Positions 6,576 to 12,935 of a stretch of DNA of 12,943 bases are shown piece after piece. Every line of letters starts with the position of its first letter. The first letter of the stretch is position 1. This DNA is from Clostridia bacterium (GTDB lineage Bacteria > Bacillota > Clostridia > UMGS1883). The stretch is from positions 1 through 12,943 of the forward strand of contig JAJQCX010000175.1 in the NCBI GenBank assembly GCA_021202495.1, written 5' to 3'. The notes below the pieces were generated by a model that saw nothing but the letters and a program-made list of their open reading frames with translations, did no database searches and was not told where the DNA came from. A program made the position numbers and the translations under genes.

Positions 6576-6583
6576 TTATCACA

Positions 6584-6590
6584 CTTCCTC
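6584..6590 (-). promoter_or_regulatory. Ribosome binding site supporting the ACG start
   Basis: GAGGAAG read leftward, beginning right after the rlmB stop codon (6593-6591) and 8 nt before the ACG at 6575. It is 29 nt from the alternative GTG at 6554, too far to serve it. Confidence 0.65.
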
Positions 6591-7334
6591 TCAAAACCTC
6601 TGCTTTGCCGCTTCAAAAATCATCAGCGCCGCCGCAACCGAAGCGTTCAGCGAATTGACGTCTCCGCGCATCGGTATTTTTACCAAAAAGTCGCACTTTT
6701 CAGCCGCCAAGCGGCTTATTCCGTGATCCTCTCCTCCTATAACGAGCGCCACCGCGCCCTTAAAATCGGCGTCGTAAATGCTCTTTTCCGCCGCCGCGTC
6801 CGCGCCCGTCACCCAAACGCCCTCTTTTTTGAGCTCGTCTATCGTCGAGGCGATGTTGTTCACTCTCGCAACCGGCGTGAACGCCGCCGCTCCCGCCGAC
6901 GCCTTCACAGCCGCCGCCGTCAGCGACACGCCGTCATGCTTCGCGATAATCACGCCATGCGCTCCCGCACAGTTTGCCGAGCGGATAACCGAGCCCAAAT
7001 TGTGCGGGTCTTCAACTCTGTCGAGTATCACGAGGAACGGCGCTTCGCCCTTTTCTCTCGCAATCTCCAAAATGTCCTCAACGCTCTTGTATTCATAGGG
7101 CGGCACCCGCGCAATAACGCCCTGATGCGCGCCCGACGCGCTCATTTCGTCAAGCTTCTGCGCGCTCGTCTCAACAACTGCAATGCCTCTTTCCCGCGCC
7201 ATCGCGAGCAGCTTCACAATGCTGCCCTTGTTTTCCCCGCGCTTGACATATATCTTGTCAATGGCCCTGCCGCTCTTTATCTCCGCCATAACGGCGTTTC
7301 TTCCCTCAATAAGGTCATTCGTCTCTCTTTCCAA
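6591..7334 (-). CDS. rlmB: 23S rRNA 2'-O-methyltransferase, SpoU/TrmH family (RlmB-like)
   Basis: A SAM-dependent 2'-O-ribose methyltransferase with a trefoil knot; RlmB methylates G2251 of 23S rRNA. 247 residues: an N-terminal substrate-binding domain (IEGRNAVMAEI at 9-19, GAHQGVIA at 68-75), then the three SpoU motifs: LDRVEDPHNLGSVIRSA (104-120, with N112 and catalytic R118), LVIGGEDHGIS (197-207) and VKIPMRGDVNSLNASVA (218-234). The start is placed at TTG 7334 because GGAGGAA (7347-7341) precedes it by 6 nt; an in-frame TTG at 7349 would put that site inside the gene. The chosen start lies within the end of the upstream ATPase-like gene (20-bp overlap), indicating translational coupling. 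The paralogous tRNA or TsnR-type enzymes cannot be fully excluded, but the N-domain favours RlmB. Confidence 0.9.
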   Translation of the reverse strand: MERETNDLIEGRNAVMAEIKSGRAIDKIYVKRGENKGSIVKLLAMARERGIAVVETSAQKLDEMSASGAHQGVIARVPPYEYKSVEDILEIAREKGEAPFLVILDRVEDPHNLGSVIRSANCAGAHGVIIAKHDGVSLTAAAVKASAGAAAFTPVARVNNIASTIDELKKEGVWVTGADAAAEKSIYDADFKGAVALVIGGEDHGISRLAAEKCDFLVKIPMRGDVNSLNASVAAALMIFEAAKQRF

Positions 7335-9816
7335 GCTTAATTCCTCCAAACCTTGCAGGTATTTTTATAAACGACAGCGCCGCATTTATCACCGTGGCGA
7401 ACAGCGCGCACACGATCGCGTTCAGCGCCTCGGCAACCGTTATGTTGAGTGCAATCCCGCCCAAGATACGCGCCGAAATCACGCACAGCAAAAGCAGCAC
7501 AACATAGAGCAAATCGCCCGTGTCAAATTTTCTCCCCTCAAAGCGGACAAAATTAACTCTCACCGCCTCAAACGCCGCGTAATACGCGCAAAAGAGCGCC
7601 GCCGCGTCAAACAATCCGCCCGTCGCGTTCACAAGCCACAGCGCCGCAAGCGCCGCCACAAGACCGTGCAGCGCACAATTTGCCGCCGCCTTGCGTCCGC
7701 GCTCCGCCACATTTGTCCTCGCAAAAAGCGTCAGCACACTGAACGGCAAAAACGCGATAAAGAGATTTAACACCAAAATTCCGAGCGCGCTCGCCGGAAA
7801 GCTCTCCGCCGTGAACGCCGCAAAAATGAGCACAAGCGCCTGCGCCAGCCCGATTGAAACGGCGGACGACGACGCAACCGCCATGTTGCTGCGAAGATTT
7901 CGGCACTGCGCAATAACCTTCGACACCGCTTCAAGCGTAAGCCTCCTCATCGGCACGTCGTAATCGCCCTTGTCCTCCTTGCCGAATGAAAGATTTGCGC
8001 ACATCGCAACCGACGGCGCAGCCATGTTGTCGCCCGCCACAGCCGTCACACAGCCGCTCTTTGAAAGCTCCGCCACAATCTTTGCCCTGTCGGAGGGCAG
8101 CGCGTGCGCAAAAACCTTGTGTGTCTTTATCGCTTCAAGCCTCTCTTCGCCGGGCATACCATCCAGCGCTCTGCAGCTCATACATTCCTTTTCGCTTTTC
8201 ACAACGCCCGCCTTTTTCGCAAGCGCCGACGCCGTAAGCAGATGATCGCCCGTCACAACGTATGTATCGACAAAGTTATTTTTGAGCCTCTTCACCGATT
8301 CCGCCGCATTTGGCGCGATTATTTCGCGATAACCGAAAATACCCGCGAAAGTGAGCTCGTGTATCACGTCTTCAAGCCTTTCGGGCTTTTCGGTCAAATC
8401 GCGGAAAGACACCGTTCTCACCTTGAGCCCCTTTTCAGCCATATCTGAGCTCTTTCTTTCAAGCTCGCTCAAAAACGCCGGATCCATATCGGAAATTCCG
8501 CCCTCGCGCAAAATTTTTGTGCAGAACATCGGCACAATTTCAACCTCGCCCTTTACGATTAGCCTGTAGCCCGCCTCCGTCTTATGCAGCGACGCCATCA
8601 GCTTCTGCGCGTCGTCAAACGGCTTAAACATAACGCACTCGTTTTTCTCCAAAATGCCGCGCACGTCAAACCCCGCTTCAATCGCCGCGTTCACAGCCGC
8701 GCTGTCAAGGTCGCCTCCGTCCGCGCCCGTTTCGCCTATTTCGCAGTCGCTGCACATTGCCGCCAAGCACAGCGCCTCACTGTCCGCGATTTCCTTTTCC
8801 TCAAGCTTTATCTCGCTGTCGGTCAGCATTTTTCCCTTGTCGATAACAAGGCAATCCGCCGCGCCTATCGCGTACACCGCCTCGTCGTTTTCCGGGCTTG
8901 CCCCCATCTTTTTTATCGCCGCGGCGCATTTTTTCATGCCCGCCTCGCGCACAACGCCAATCGCGACCGGCAAAAAGCACACCGCCGCCGCGCATGCCGC
9001 GAGCAGTCCCGTCTTTGCCTCGCCCGTTCTTATCGACACAACGAGCATAACAACGCACGCCGAAAGGAGCGCCGCCAAAACAAGCATCTTCTCAATAGGT
9101 GAATTTTTCGCCGCGCCTCCGTGCGTGTTCAGTTTTTTCGATTTACTTTCCGTCAGCCTTCCGAGCGCCGTGTTGCTTCCCGTTTCGGTTATTGCCGCCT
9201 TTGCCCAACCGCACAAAACGTTTGAGCCGCAGTAAAGCATATTTTTGCACCGCGTCATATCGGCTTCCGTGTCCATCTTATCGCTTCTCTTTGTTATCGG
9301 CACCGAGCTTCGTCTGAAAATTGATTCGTCAACCTTCAAGTTTTCACATTCCAAAATTCGCGCGTCCGCCGGAACAACGTCGCCCTCGGAAAGTATGATA
9401 ACGTCGCCCTTCACGAGCAGCGTCGGGTCGCTTTCCATCTCTTTTCCGTCGCGGATAATCCTCACAATGTCAGCTCTGCGCTCGTCAAACACAAGCGCCG
9501 CCCGCCGCCTTTCAAGGTCTTTAAAGAAGCTCACCGCGCCGTTCATCACAGCCATCAGGAAGAACAAAATCCACGCGATCACGCTTTCCGTGTTAAAAAT
9601 GAGCGTCACAAATCCCAAAATCAAAAACGAAACTGTATATAAATTCTTAACCTGGGCTAAAATGAGAGAGGGAATACTTGCCGCATATGTTTTTTCCGGC
9701 ATATTTCTTCCGTTTTCTATAAGACGGTCGTGCGCGGCGAAGGATGTTATCCCCTCTGCCGCGCTCGTACCAAGCTCTATTTCCGTCTCCCTTTCCGTCA
9801 TCATCGAATAGTTCAT
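7315..9816 (-). CDS. P-type ATPase-like membrane protein with degenerate catalytic and ion-binding motifs (putative pseudo-pump)
   Basis: 833 residues with the complete layout of a P2 (Ca2+-ATPase-like) pump: N-terminal cation-ATPase segment (LGTSAAEGITSFAAHDRLIENGRN), about ten membrane segments (near 50-75, 77-97, 245-262, 268-290, 645-670, 677-697, 712-732, 735-755, 768-786, 795-815), actuator, nucleotide and phosphorylation domains. Many framework residues survive: GDVVPADARILE (145-156), KVDES (161-165), KPFD (398-401), VKG (421-423) and VVTGDHLLTASALA (520-533). The working parts are altered. TGES is R168-R169-S170-S171. DKTGT is D326-K-G-K-M. TGDGVNDAP is reduced to AGDNMAAP (594-601). 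PEGLP is VCFLP (279-283). The M6 NLVTDGLP site is NLFIAFLP (684-691). The phospho-acceptor Asp326 alone is kept. The frame is intact, which argues against simple decay. It starts 17 nt after lysC and overlaps rlmB. It is probably not a pump; a regulatory, chaperone or scaffold role is inferred only. Confidence 0.85.
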   Translation of the reverse strand: MNYSMMTERETEIELGTSAAEGITSFAAHDRLIENGRNMPEKTYAASIPSLILAQVKNLYTVSFLILGFVTLIFNTESVIAWILFFLMAVMNGAVSFFKDLERRRAALVFDERRADIVRIIRDGKEMESDPTLLVKGDVIILSEGDVVPADARILECENLKVDESIFRRSSVPITKRSDKMDTEADMTRCKNMLYCGSNVLCGWAKAAITETGSNTALGRLTESKSKKLNTHGGAAKNSPIEKMLVLAALLSACVVMLVVSIRTGEAKTGLLAACAAAVCFLPVAIGVVREAGMKKCAAAIKKMGASPENDEAVYAIGAADCLVIDKGKMLTDSEIKLEEKEIADSEALCLAAMCSDCEIGETGADGGDLDSAAVNAAIEAGFDVRGILEKNECVMFKPFDDAQKLMASLHKTEAGYRLIVKGEVEIVPMFCTKILREGGISDMDPAFLSELERKSSDMAEKGLKVRTVSFRDLTEKPERLEDVIHELTFAGIFGYREIIAPNAAESVKRLKNNFVDTYVVTGDHLLTASALAKKAGVVKSEKECMSCRALDGMPGEERLEAIKTHKVFAHALPSDRAKIVAELSKSGCVTAVAGDNMAAPSVAMCANLSFGKEDKGDYDVPMRRLTLEAVSKVIAQCRNLRSNMAVASSSAVSIGLAQALVLIFAAFTAESFPASALGILVLNLFIAFLPFSVLTLFARTNVAERGRKAAANCALHGLVAALAALWLVNATGGLFDAAALFCAYYAAFEAVRVNFVRFEGRKFDTGDLLYVVLLLLCVISARILGGIALNITVAEALNAIVCALFATVINAALSFIKIPARFGGIKLGKRDE
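7341..7347 (-). promoter_or_regulatory. Ribosome binding site deciding the rlmB TTG start
   Basis: GGAGGAA read leftward, 6 nt before TTG at 7334, located inside the last codons of the ATPase-like gene. Confidence 0.75.
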
Positions 9817-9833
9817 GCCTCATCCCCCAGTTC

Positions 9834-10310
9834 TTACTCGCCGAGATGGAATTTATCGTGTATCGCCTTAACAGCCTTTTCGGCATATTCCTTTTCAATC
9901 AAAACGCTTATCTTAATCTCCGAGGTCGAAATCATCTGAATGTTTATCCCCGCGTTGTAAAGCGCTTCAAACATCGTCGCCGCAACGCCCGCGTTTGACG
10001 TCATTCCCGCGCCGATAATTGAAACCTTCGACACGTTTTCATAGTGGATTATCTCCGACGCTCCGATAATAGCGTTGTTTTCCTGAATTACCTTGAGCGC
10101 CCCGTCGAGATTGTCGAGATCAACCGTAAAGCTGATGTCCTTCTTTCCGTCGTGACCTATCGACTGTAAAATAACGTCCACGCTTATCTTGTGCTTTGCC
10201 AAAAGGCTGAACACCTGAAACGCCTTGCCCGGCGTATCCTCAACGTCGCAAAGCGAAATTCTCGCCACATTATTGTCGCGCGTAACTCCGCGCACCAGCA
10301 TCTTCTCCAT
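9834..10310 (-). CDS. lysC: Probable in-frame internal start producing the aspartokinase beta subunit
   Basis: ATG at 10310 corresponds to Met246 of LysC and would give a 158-residue protein with both ACT domains and no kinase domain. AAGGGGG (10325-10319) lies 8 nt upstream. In B. subtilis aspartokinase II and in C. glutamicum the beta subunit arises from an internal start at nearly the same position. Actual use here is inferred. Confidence 0.5.
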   Translation of the reverse strand: MEKMLVRGVTRDNNVARISLCDVEDTPGKAFQVFSLLAKHKISVDVILQSIGHDGKKDISFTVDLDNLDGALKVIQENNAIIGASEIIHYENVSKVSIIGAGMTSNAGVAATMFEALYNAGINIQMISTSEIKISVLIEKEYAEKAVKAIHDKFHLGE

Positions 10311-11045
10311 GTTGCTTTCCCCCTTAACTATTGTACCCGGCACTCTCTCCAAACTCGAAAGCACCTCAAGATTAACATTAAACTTCTTCGCGAGTTCCAC
10401 GCTGCGGTTATGCAGCACGTTTGCACCCAAGCTTGCCATTTCAAGCATTTCGTCATAGCTTATCGAATCAAGCTTTCTCGCATCCTTCACAATGCGCGGG
10501 TCTGATGTAAATACGCCCGTCACGTCGGTATATATTTGGCACAGCTCCGCGCCCAGCGCCGCCGCAATCGCAACCGCCGTCGTGTCGCTGCCTCCGCGCC
10601 CGAGTGTCGTAATGTCGTCATACTTATTTATTCCCTGAAAGCCCGCCACAACGACAATGTTTCGTCTGTCCAGTTCTCTTCGTATTCTCTCGCCCGTCAC
10701 GCGGTGTATTCTCGACTTTGAATAATTGCTGTCGGTTATTATTCCCGCCTGCCAGCCGGTCAGCGAAATCGCAGGTCTTCCGAGCTTTTGTATCGCCATC
10801 GCCAAAAGCGACATTGAAATCTGCTCTCCCGCCGAAAGGATAACGTCCATTTCTCTGCGAGACGCTCTTTCGTCAATCTCCTTCGCCTTTTCAATCAAAT
10901 CGTCCGTCGTGTCGCCCTGCGCCGAAACAACAACCACAACCTCGTTTCCCTGGTCATACGTTTCAATGACGCGCCTTGCCACGTTGAACACCCTTTCGGC
11001 ATTCGCAACGGACGAGCCGCCGAACTTCTGAACTATAAGTCCCAT
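9834..11045 (-). CDS. lysC: Aspartate kinase (alpha subunit)
   Basis: First step of the aspartate family (lysine, threonine, methionine, diaminopimelate): ATP-dependent phosphorylation of aspartate. 403 residues: kinase domain about 1-240 with KFGGSSV (7-13), SAGEQ (71-75), TLGRGGSDTTAVA (147-159) and TDVTGVFTSDPR (173-184), then two ACT domains about 262-335 and 340-400 (GMTSNAGVAATMFEAL, ISTSEIKISVLI) that bind the feedback effector. The length and the likely internal start at residue 246 match the alpha2-beta2 type known from Bacillus subtilis LysC (aspartokinase II) and Corynebacterium. The ATG at 11045 has AAGGAA about 10 nt upstream. It follows hom by only 6 nt and is read from the same promoter. 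No lysine riboswitch is seen in the short operon leader, so control is probably allosteric or by a protein regulator. Confidence 0.96.
   Translation of the reverse strand: MGLIVQKFGGSSVANAERVFNVARRVIETYDQGNEVVVVVSAQGDTTDDLIEKAKEIDERASRREMDVILSAGEQISMSLLAMAIQKLGRPAISLTGWQAGIITDSNYSKSRIHRVTGERIRRELDRRNIVVVAGFQGINKYDDITTLGRGGSDTTAVAIAAALGAELCQIYTDVTGVFTSDPRIVKDARKLDSISYDEMLEMASLGANVLHNRSVELAKKFNVNLEVLSSLERVPGTIVKGESNMEKMLVRGVTRDNNVARISLCDVEDTPGKAFQVFSLLAKHKISVDVILQSIGHDGKKDISFTVDLDNLDGALKVIQENNAIIGASEIIHYENVSKVSIIGAGMTSNAGVAATMFEALYNAGINIQMISTSEIKISVLIEKEYAEKAVKAIHDKFHLGE
10319..10325 (-). promoter_or_regulatory. Internal Shine-Dalgarno-like site in lysC
   Basis: AAGGGGG read leftward, 8 nt before the Met246 codon. 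It is G-rich and differs from AGGAGG by a base that still allows G-U pairing with 16S rRNA. Confidence 0.45.
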
Positions 11046-11051
11046 AAAATA

Positions 11052-12254
11052 TCATTCCTTTACTTCGTATACTCTTATTTTGGAAGAAATGTCGATCTTC
11101 TCTCCCTTTTTCTCACATTCCGCCTCGCTCATTTCCTCCGTTATAAACGCGTCCGAGCAGCCCTCAATAAATTTCACACAGCCGAACGCCTCTTTTATCT
11201 CCTCCTCCGAGCTTTCACTTCTCATAAAATATTTATAACGCGTGTCCGCCGGGTCGATAAAAGTGTTTTCCCTTTCCTCTCCCCACGCAAACCGCGGATC
11301 AAACTCATTTCTTTTCGCAATGTGCATGATGTCGCCGACAATTGCGCTTGCCGTCGCGCTCTTTCCCGCGCCTCTGCCGTAGAGCATCACGTTTCCGACC
11401 ATGTCGCCCGTAAACTGCACCGCGTTAAACACATCCTCAACTCCCGCAAGCGGGCATTCATAGGGCACAAGCATCGGGCACACTCTCGCAAAAACCTTGT
11501 CTCCCTCGATAAAGCTCGAACCCATAAGCTTTATCGCATAACCCGCCTTTGCCGCGCAGCTCACGTCCTCGGACGTTATTTTCGTTATCCCTTCCGCGGG
11601 TATCTTATTATCATCGATGTTGCTGCCGAACGCCAGCGCCGTCAAAATGGCAATCTTGCGCACCGTGTCCGTACCCTCAACGTCAGCCGCGGGGTTTTTC
11701 TCCGCATACCCAGACTCCTGCGCTTCTTTTAACGCCGCGTCAAACGAACGGTTTTCCTTAAACATCTTAGTCAGAATATAATTCGTCGTTCCGTTCAAAA
11801 TTCCGCAAACAGCCTTTATCCTGTTTGCCGCAAGGCAGTTTACGAGCGGTCTTATAACCGGGATTCCTCCGCCTACCGCCGCCTCAAACATATACGCCGC
11901 GTTATGCTCCCTCGCAATCTCAAAAAGCTCCGTCCCCTTTGTCGAAACAAGCTCCTTGTTGCTCGTCACAACGCTCTTTCCCGCCATCAGCATCTTTTTC
12001 GTAAATTCATACGCAAACGTCACGCCGCCCATCGTCTCAACGACAATTTCAACCTCTTTATCTTCCGCGATAACGTTCGCATCCTTCACAAAAAGCTCCT
12101 TTTCGGGATGGTTTTCAAATTCTCTTATGTCCAAAATATATTTAATGTCGATTTCCTCGCCGAGCCTCTTTGCGATTACATCGGCGTTCTTCCTCAAAAT
12201 TTCATAAACGCCGCTTCCCACGACTCCGTAACCCATAACAGCCGTTTTTATCAT
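11052..12254 (-). CDS. hom: Homoserine dehydrogenase with a shortened ACT-like tail
   Basis: Reduces aspartate semialdehyde to homoserine, committing flux to threonine and methionine. 400 residues. MGYGVVGSGVYEIL (7-20) is the NAD(P)-binding loop, TSNKELVSTKG (97-107) carries the conserved Lys, GGGIPVIRPL (128-137) and GILNGTTNYILTKM (151-164) are family signatures, and DVEGTDTVRKIAILT (191-205) holds the D196/K200 catalytic pair. Typical Firmicute enzymes are about 430 residues with a full C-terminal ACT domain. Here the tail after about 338 is only some 62 residues: it keeps the first strand (RYKYFMR) and the end (ITEEMSEAE, IRVYE) but lacks the central GVLAxI-type helix region. The ATG at 12254 has AAAGGAG about 10 nt upstream. 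It lies 39 nt after the UPF0735 ACT gene and 6 nt before lysC, in one operon. thrB and thrC are not in this window. Confidence 0.95.
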   Translation of the reverse strand: MIKTAVMGYGVVGSGVYEILRKNADVIAKRLGEEIDIKYILDIREFENHPEKELFVKDANVIAEDKEVEIVVETMGGVTFAYEFTKKMLMAGKSVVTSNKELVSTKGTELFEIAREHNAAYMFEAAVGGGIPVIRPLVNCLAANRIKAVCGILNGTTNYILTKMFKENRSFDAALKEAQESGYAEKNPAADVEGTDTVRKIAILTALAFGSNIDDNKIPAEGITKITSEDVSCAAKAGYAIKLMGSSFIEGDKVFARVCPMLVPYECPLAGVEDVFNAVQFTGDMVGNVMLYGRGAGKSATASAIVGDIMHIAKRNEFDPRFAWGEERENTFIDPADTRYKYFMRSESSEEEIKEAFGCVKFIEGCSDAFITEEMSEAECEKKGEKIDISSKIRVYEVKE

Positions 12255-12293
12255 CGGTGTAATTCTCCTTTCGATTATCCTATTGATTCTATC

Positions 12294-12731
12294 CTATTGC
12301 TTCGCCACTATCTTGACGCTTCTCACGCCCGATATTTTGTTGAGCTCCGTGATAAGCCTATCCACGCCGACCGCCATAGCATCCGTCTTTATCGTAATGC
12401 TGACGCTCGCCACGCCGTCCGTCGGCACGCTCTGATTTATCGTCAGAACGCTGCAGTTCACAGAGGATATTATTCGCAAAATCTCCGAAAGAATCCCCTT
12501 CATGTCAACAACAACCGCCATCAGCGTCAGAACCCCGTGCATTTGGTTAAAGTCAAACACATGGTCCTTATATTTATAATATGCGCTTCTGCTTATATTT
12601 GTTTTTTCGACAGCCTCATTTATCGTCTTCACCTCGCCCGACTCCAAAAGCTGCTTTGCCGTCAGCACCTTTTTAAAAACATCGGGCACAACGCTCGCGT
12701 CCACAAGCATAAGCTCCGTCGGCTTATTCAC
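12294..12731 (-). CDS. UPF0735 ACT-domain protein (PheB-like)
   Basis: 145 residues. Residues about 37-57 (TINEAVEKTNISRSAYYKYKD) form a helix-turn-helix-like segment typical of the UPF0735/PheB family, followed by an ACT domain (67-143) beginning GVLTLMAVVVDMKGILSEILRIIS. Family members often sit beside aromatic or aspartate-pathway genes; here it directly precedes hom. A role in sensing an amino acid and adjusting the pathway, either by contacting enzymes or DNA, is inferred from the two segments and is not proven. The start is placed at GTG 12731, where GAGGTGG lies 6 nt upstream; an in-frame GTG at 12752 lacks such a site and would extend the protein with seven unconserved residues. It is the first gene of the seven-gene leftward operon. 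Confidence 0.9.
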   Translation of the reverse strand: MNKPTELMLVDASVVPDVFKKVLTAKQLLESGEVKTINEAVEKTNISRSAYYKYKDHVFDFNQMHGVLTLMAVVVDMKGILSEILRIISSVNCSVLTINQSVPTDGVASVSITIKTDAMAVGVDRLITELNKISGVRSVKIVAKQ

Positions 12732-12737
12732 TAATGT

Positions 12738-12744
12738 CCACCTC
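12738..12744 (-). promoter_or_regulatory. Ribosome binding site deciding the UPF0735 start
   Basis: GAGGTGG read leftward, 6 nt before GTG at 12731. Confidence 0.7.
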
Positions 12745-12758
12745 ACAAACACATTTGT
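12745..12758. promoter_or_regulatory. Small inverted repeat in the operon leader, possible operator
   Basis: ACAAA (12745-12749) and TTTGT (12754-12758) flank CACA, between the promoter and the ribosome binding site of the first operon gene. It is short and could be chance in AT-rich sequence. Confidence 0.3.
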
Positions 12759-12772
12759 ACTTGACTTTTTAT

Positions 12773-12801
12773 ATATTACTCCACCTTTCCCTTTTTGTCA
12801 A
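12773..12801 (-). promoter_or_regulatory. Promoter of the UPF0735-hom-lysC operon
   Basis: Read leftward: TTGACA (12801-12796), 17-nt spacer, TAATAT (12778-12773). The -35 is perfect; the -10 matches 4 of 6 and lies in an AT-rich run. The expected leader is only about 35 nt, too short for a lysine riboswitch or T-box. No other strong promoter was noticed between 12254 and 4936. Confidence 0.7.
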
Positions 12802-12833
12802 CACCCATTCCGCCCAAAAACAAAAAATCTACG

Positions 12834-12856
12834 GTTCGGCGGCTGCGCCGCCGAAC
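12834..12856. repeat. Perfect 10-bp hairpin with TGC loop, possible terminator of an upstream leftward gene
   Basis: GTTCGGCGGC (12834-12843), TGC, GCCGCCGAAC (12847-12856). On the minus strand a T-rich stretch (TTTTTTGTTTTT) follows after about 6 nt, so it could end transcription coming from beyond 12943. It has the same 10-3-10 geometry as the hairpins at 698-720 and 4267-4289. Confidence 0.6.
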
Positions 12857-12935
12857 ACGGGGACAACGTAGTCACGTTTTCCCCGTAAACCTCTTTCACA
12901 TCGCGCGCTTACGCTTACGGGCGGCTACGCCGCCC
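12857..12935. repeat. Further palindromes at the right edge
   Basis: ACGGGGA-C-AACGT (12857-12869) pairs with ACGTT-T-TCCCCGT (12874-12886) across AGTC, a 12-bp stem with one mismatch. GGGCGGC (12919-12925), TAC, GCCGCCC (12929-12935) is a perfect 7-bp hairpin, and GCTTAC is repeated in tandem at 12907-12918. With the hairpin at 12834 this makes a non-coding palindrome cluster that runs to the window edge and shows no gene. Confidence 0.55.

Noticed and set aside
6276..7340. Open frame of about 354 codons on the + strand
   Set aside because: It lies antisense to rlmB and the UPF0237 gene, which have clear family motifs. Its product is rich in Arg/His with no domain, as expected of a shadow frame in this GC-rich codon pattern.
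8584..9235. Overlapping + strand frames opposite the ATPase-like gene
   Set aside because: They are low-complexity Ala/Ser/Arg-rich translations without motifs; the minus-strand ATPase-like frame explains the open reading.
7315..9816. ATPase-like gene as a pseudogene
   Set aside because: There is no frameshift or internal stop in 833 codons, framework motifs and membrane segments are intact, it has a ribosome binding site and it is tightly packed with its neighbours. It was therefore kept as a CDS with degenerate motifs.
11904..12734. Open frame of about 276 codons on the + strand
   Set aside because: It is antisense to hom and the UPF0735 gene, with no recognisable domain, an Arg/His/Asn-rich composition and no ribosome binding site.
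12732..12801. Lysine riboswitch, threonine attenuator or T-box in the operon leader
   Set aside because: The leader from the predicted start of transcription to the first start codon is only about 35 nt, with no room for such structures and no run of regulatory codons.
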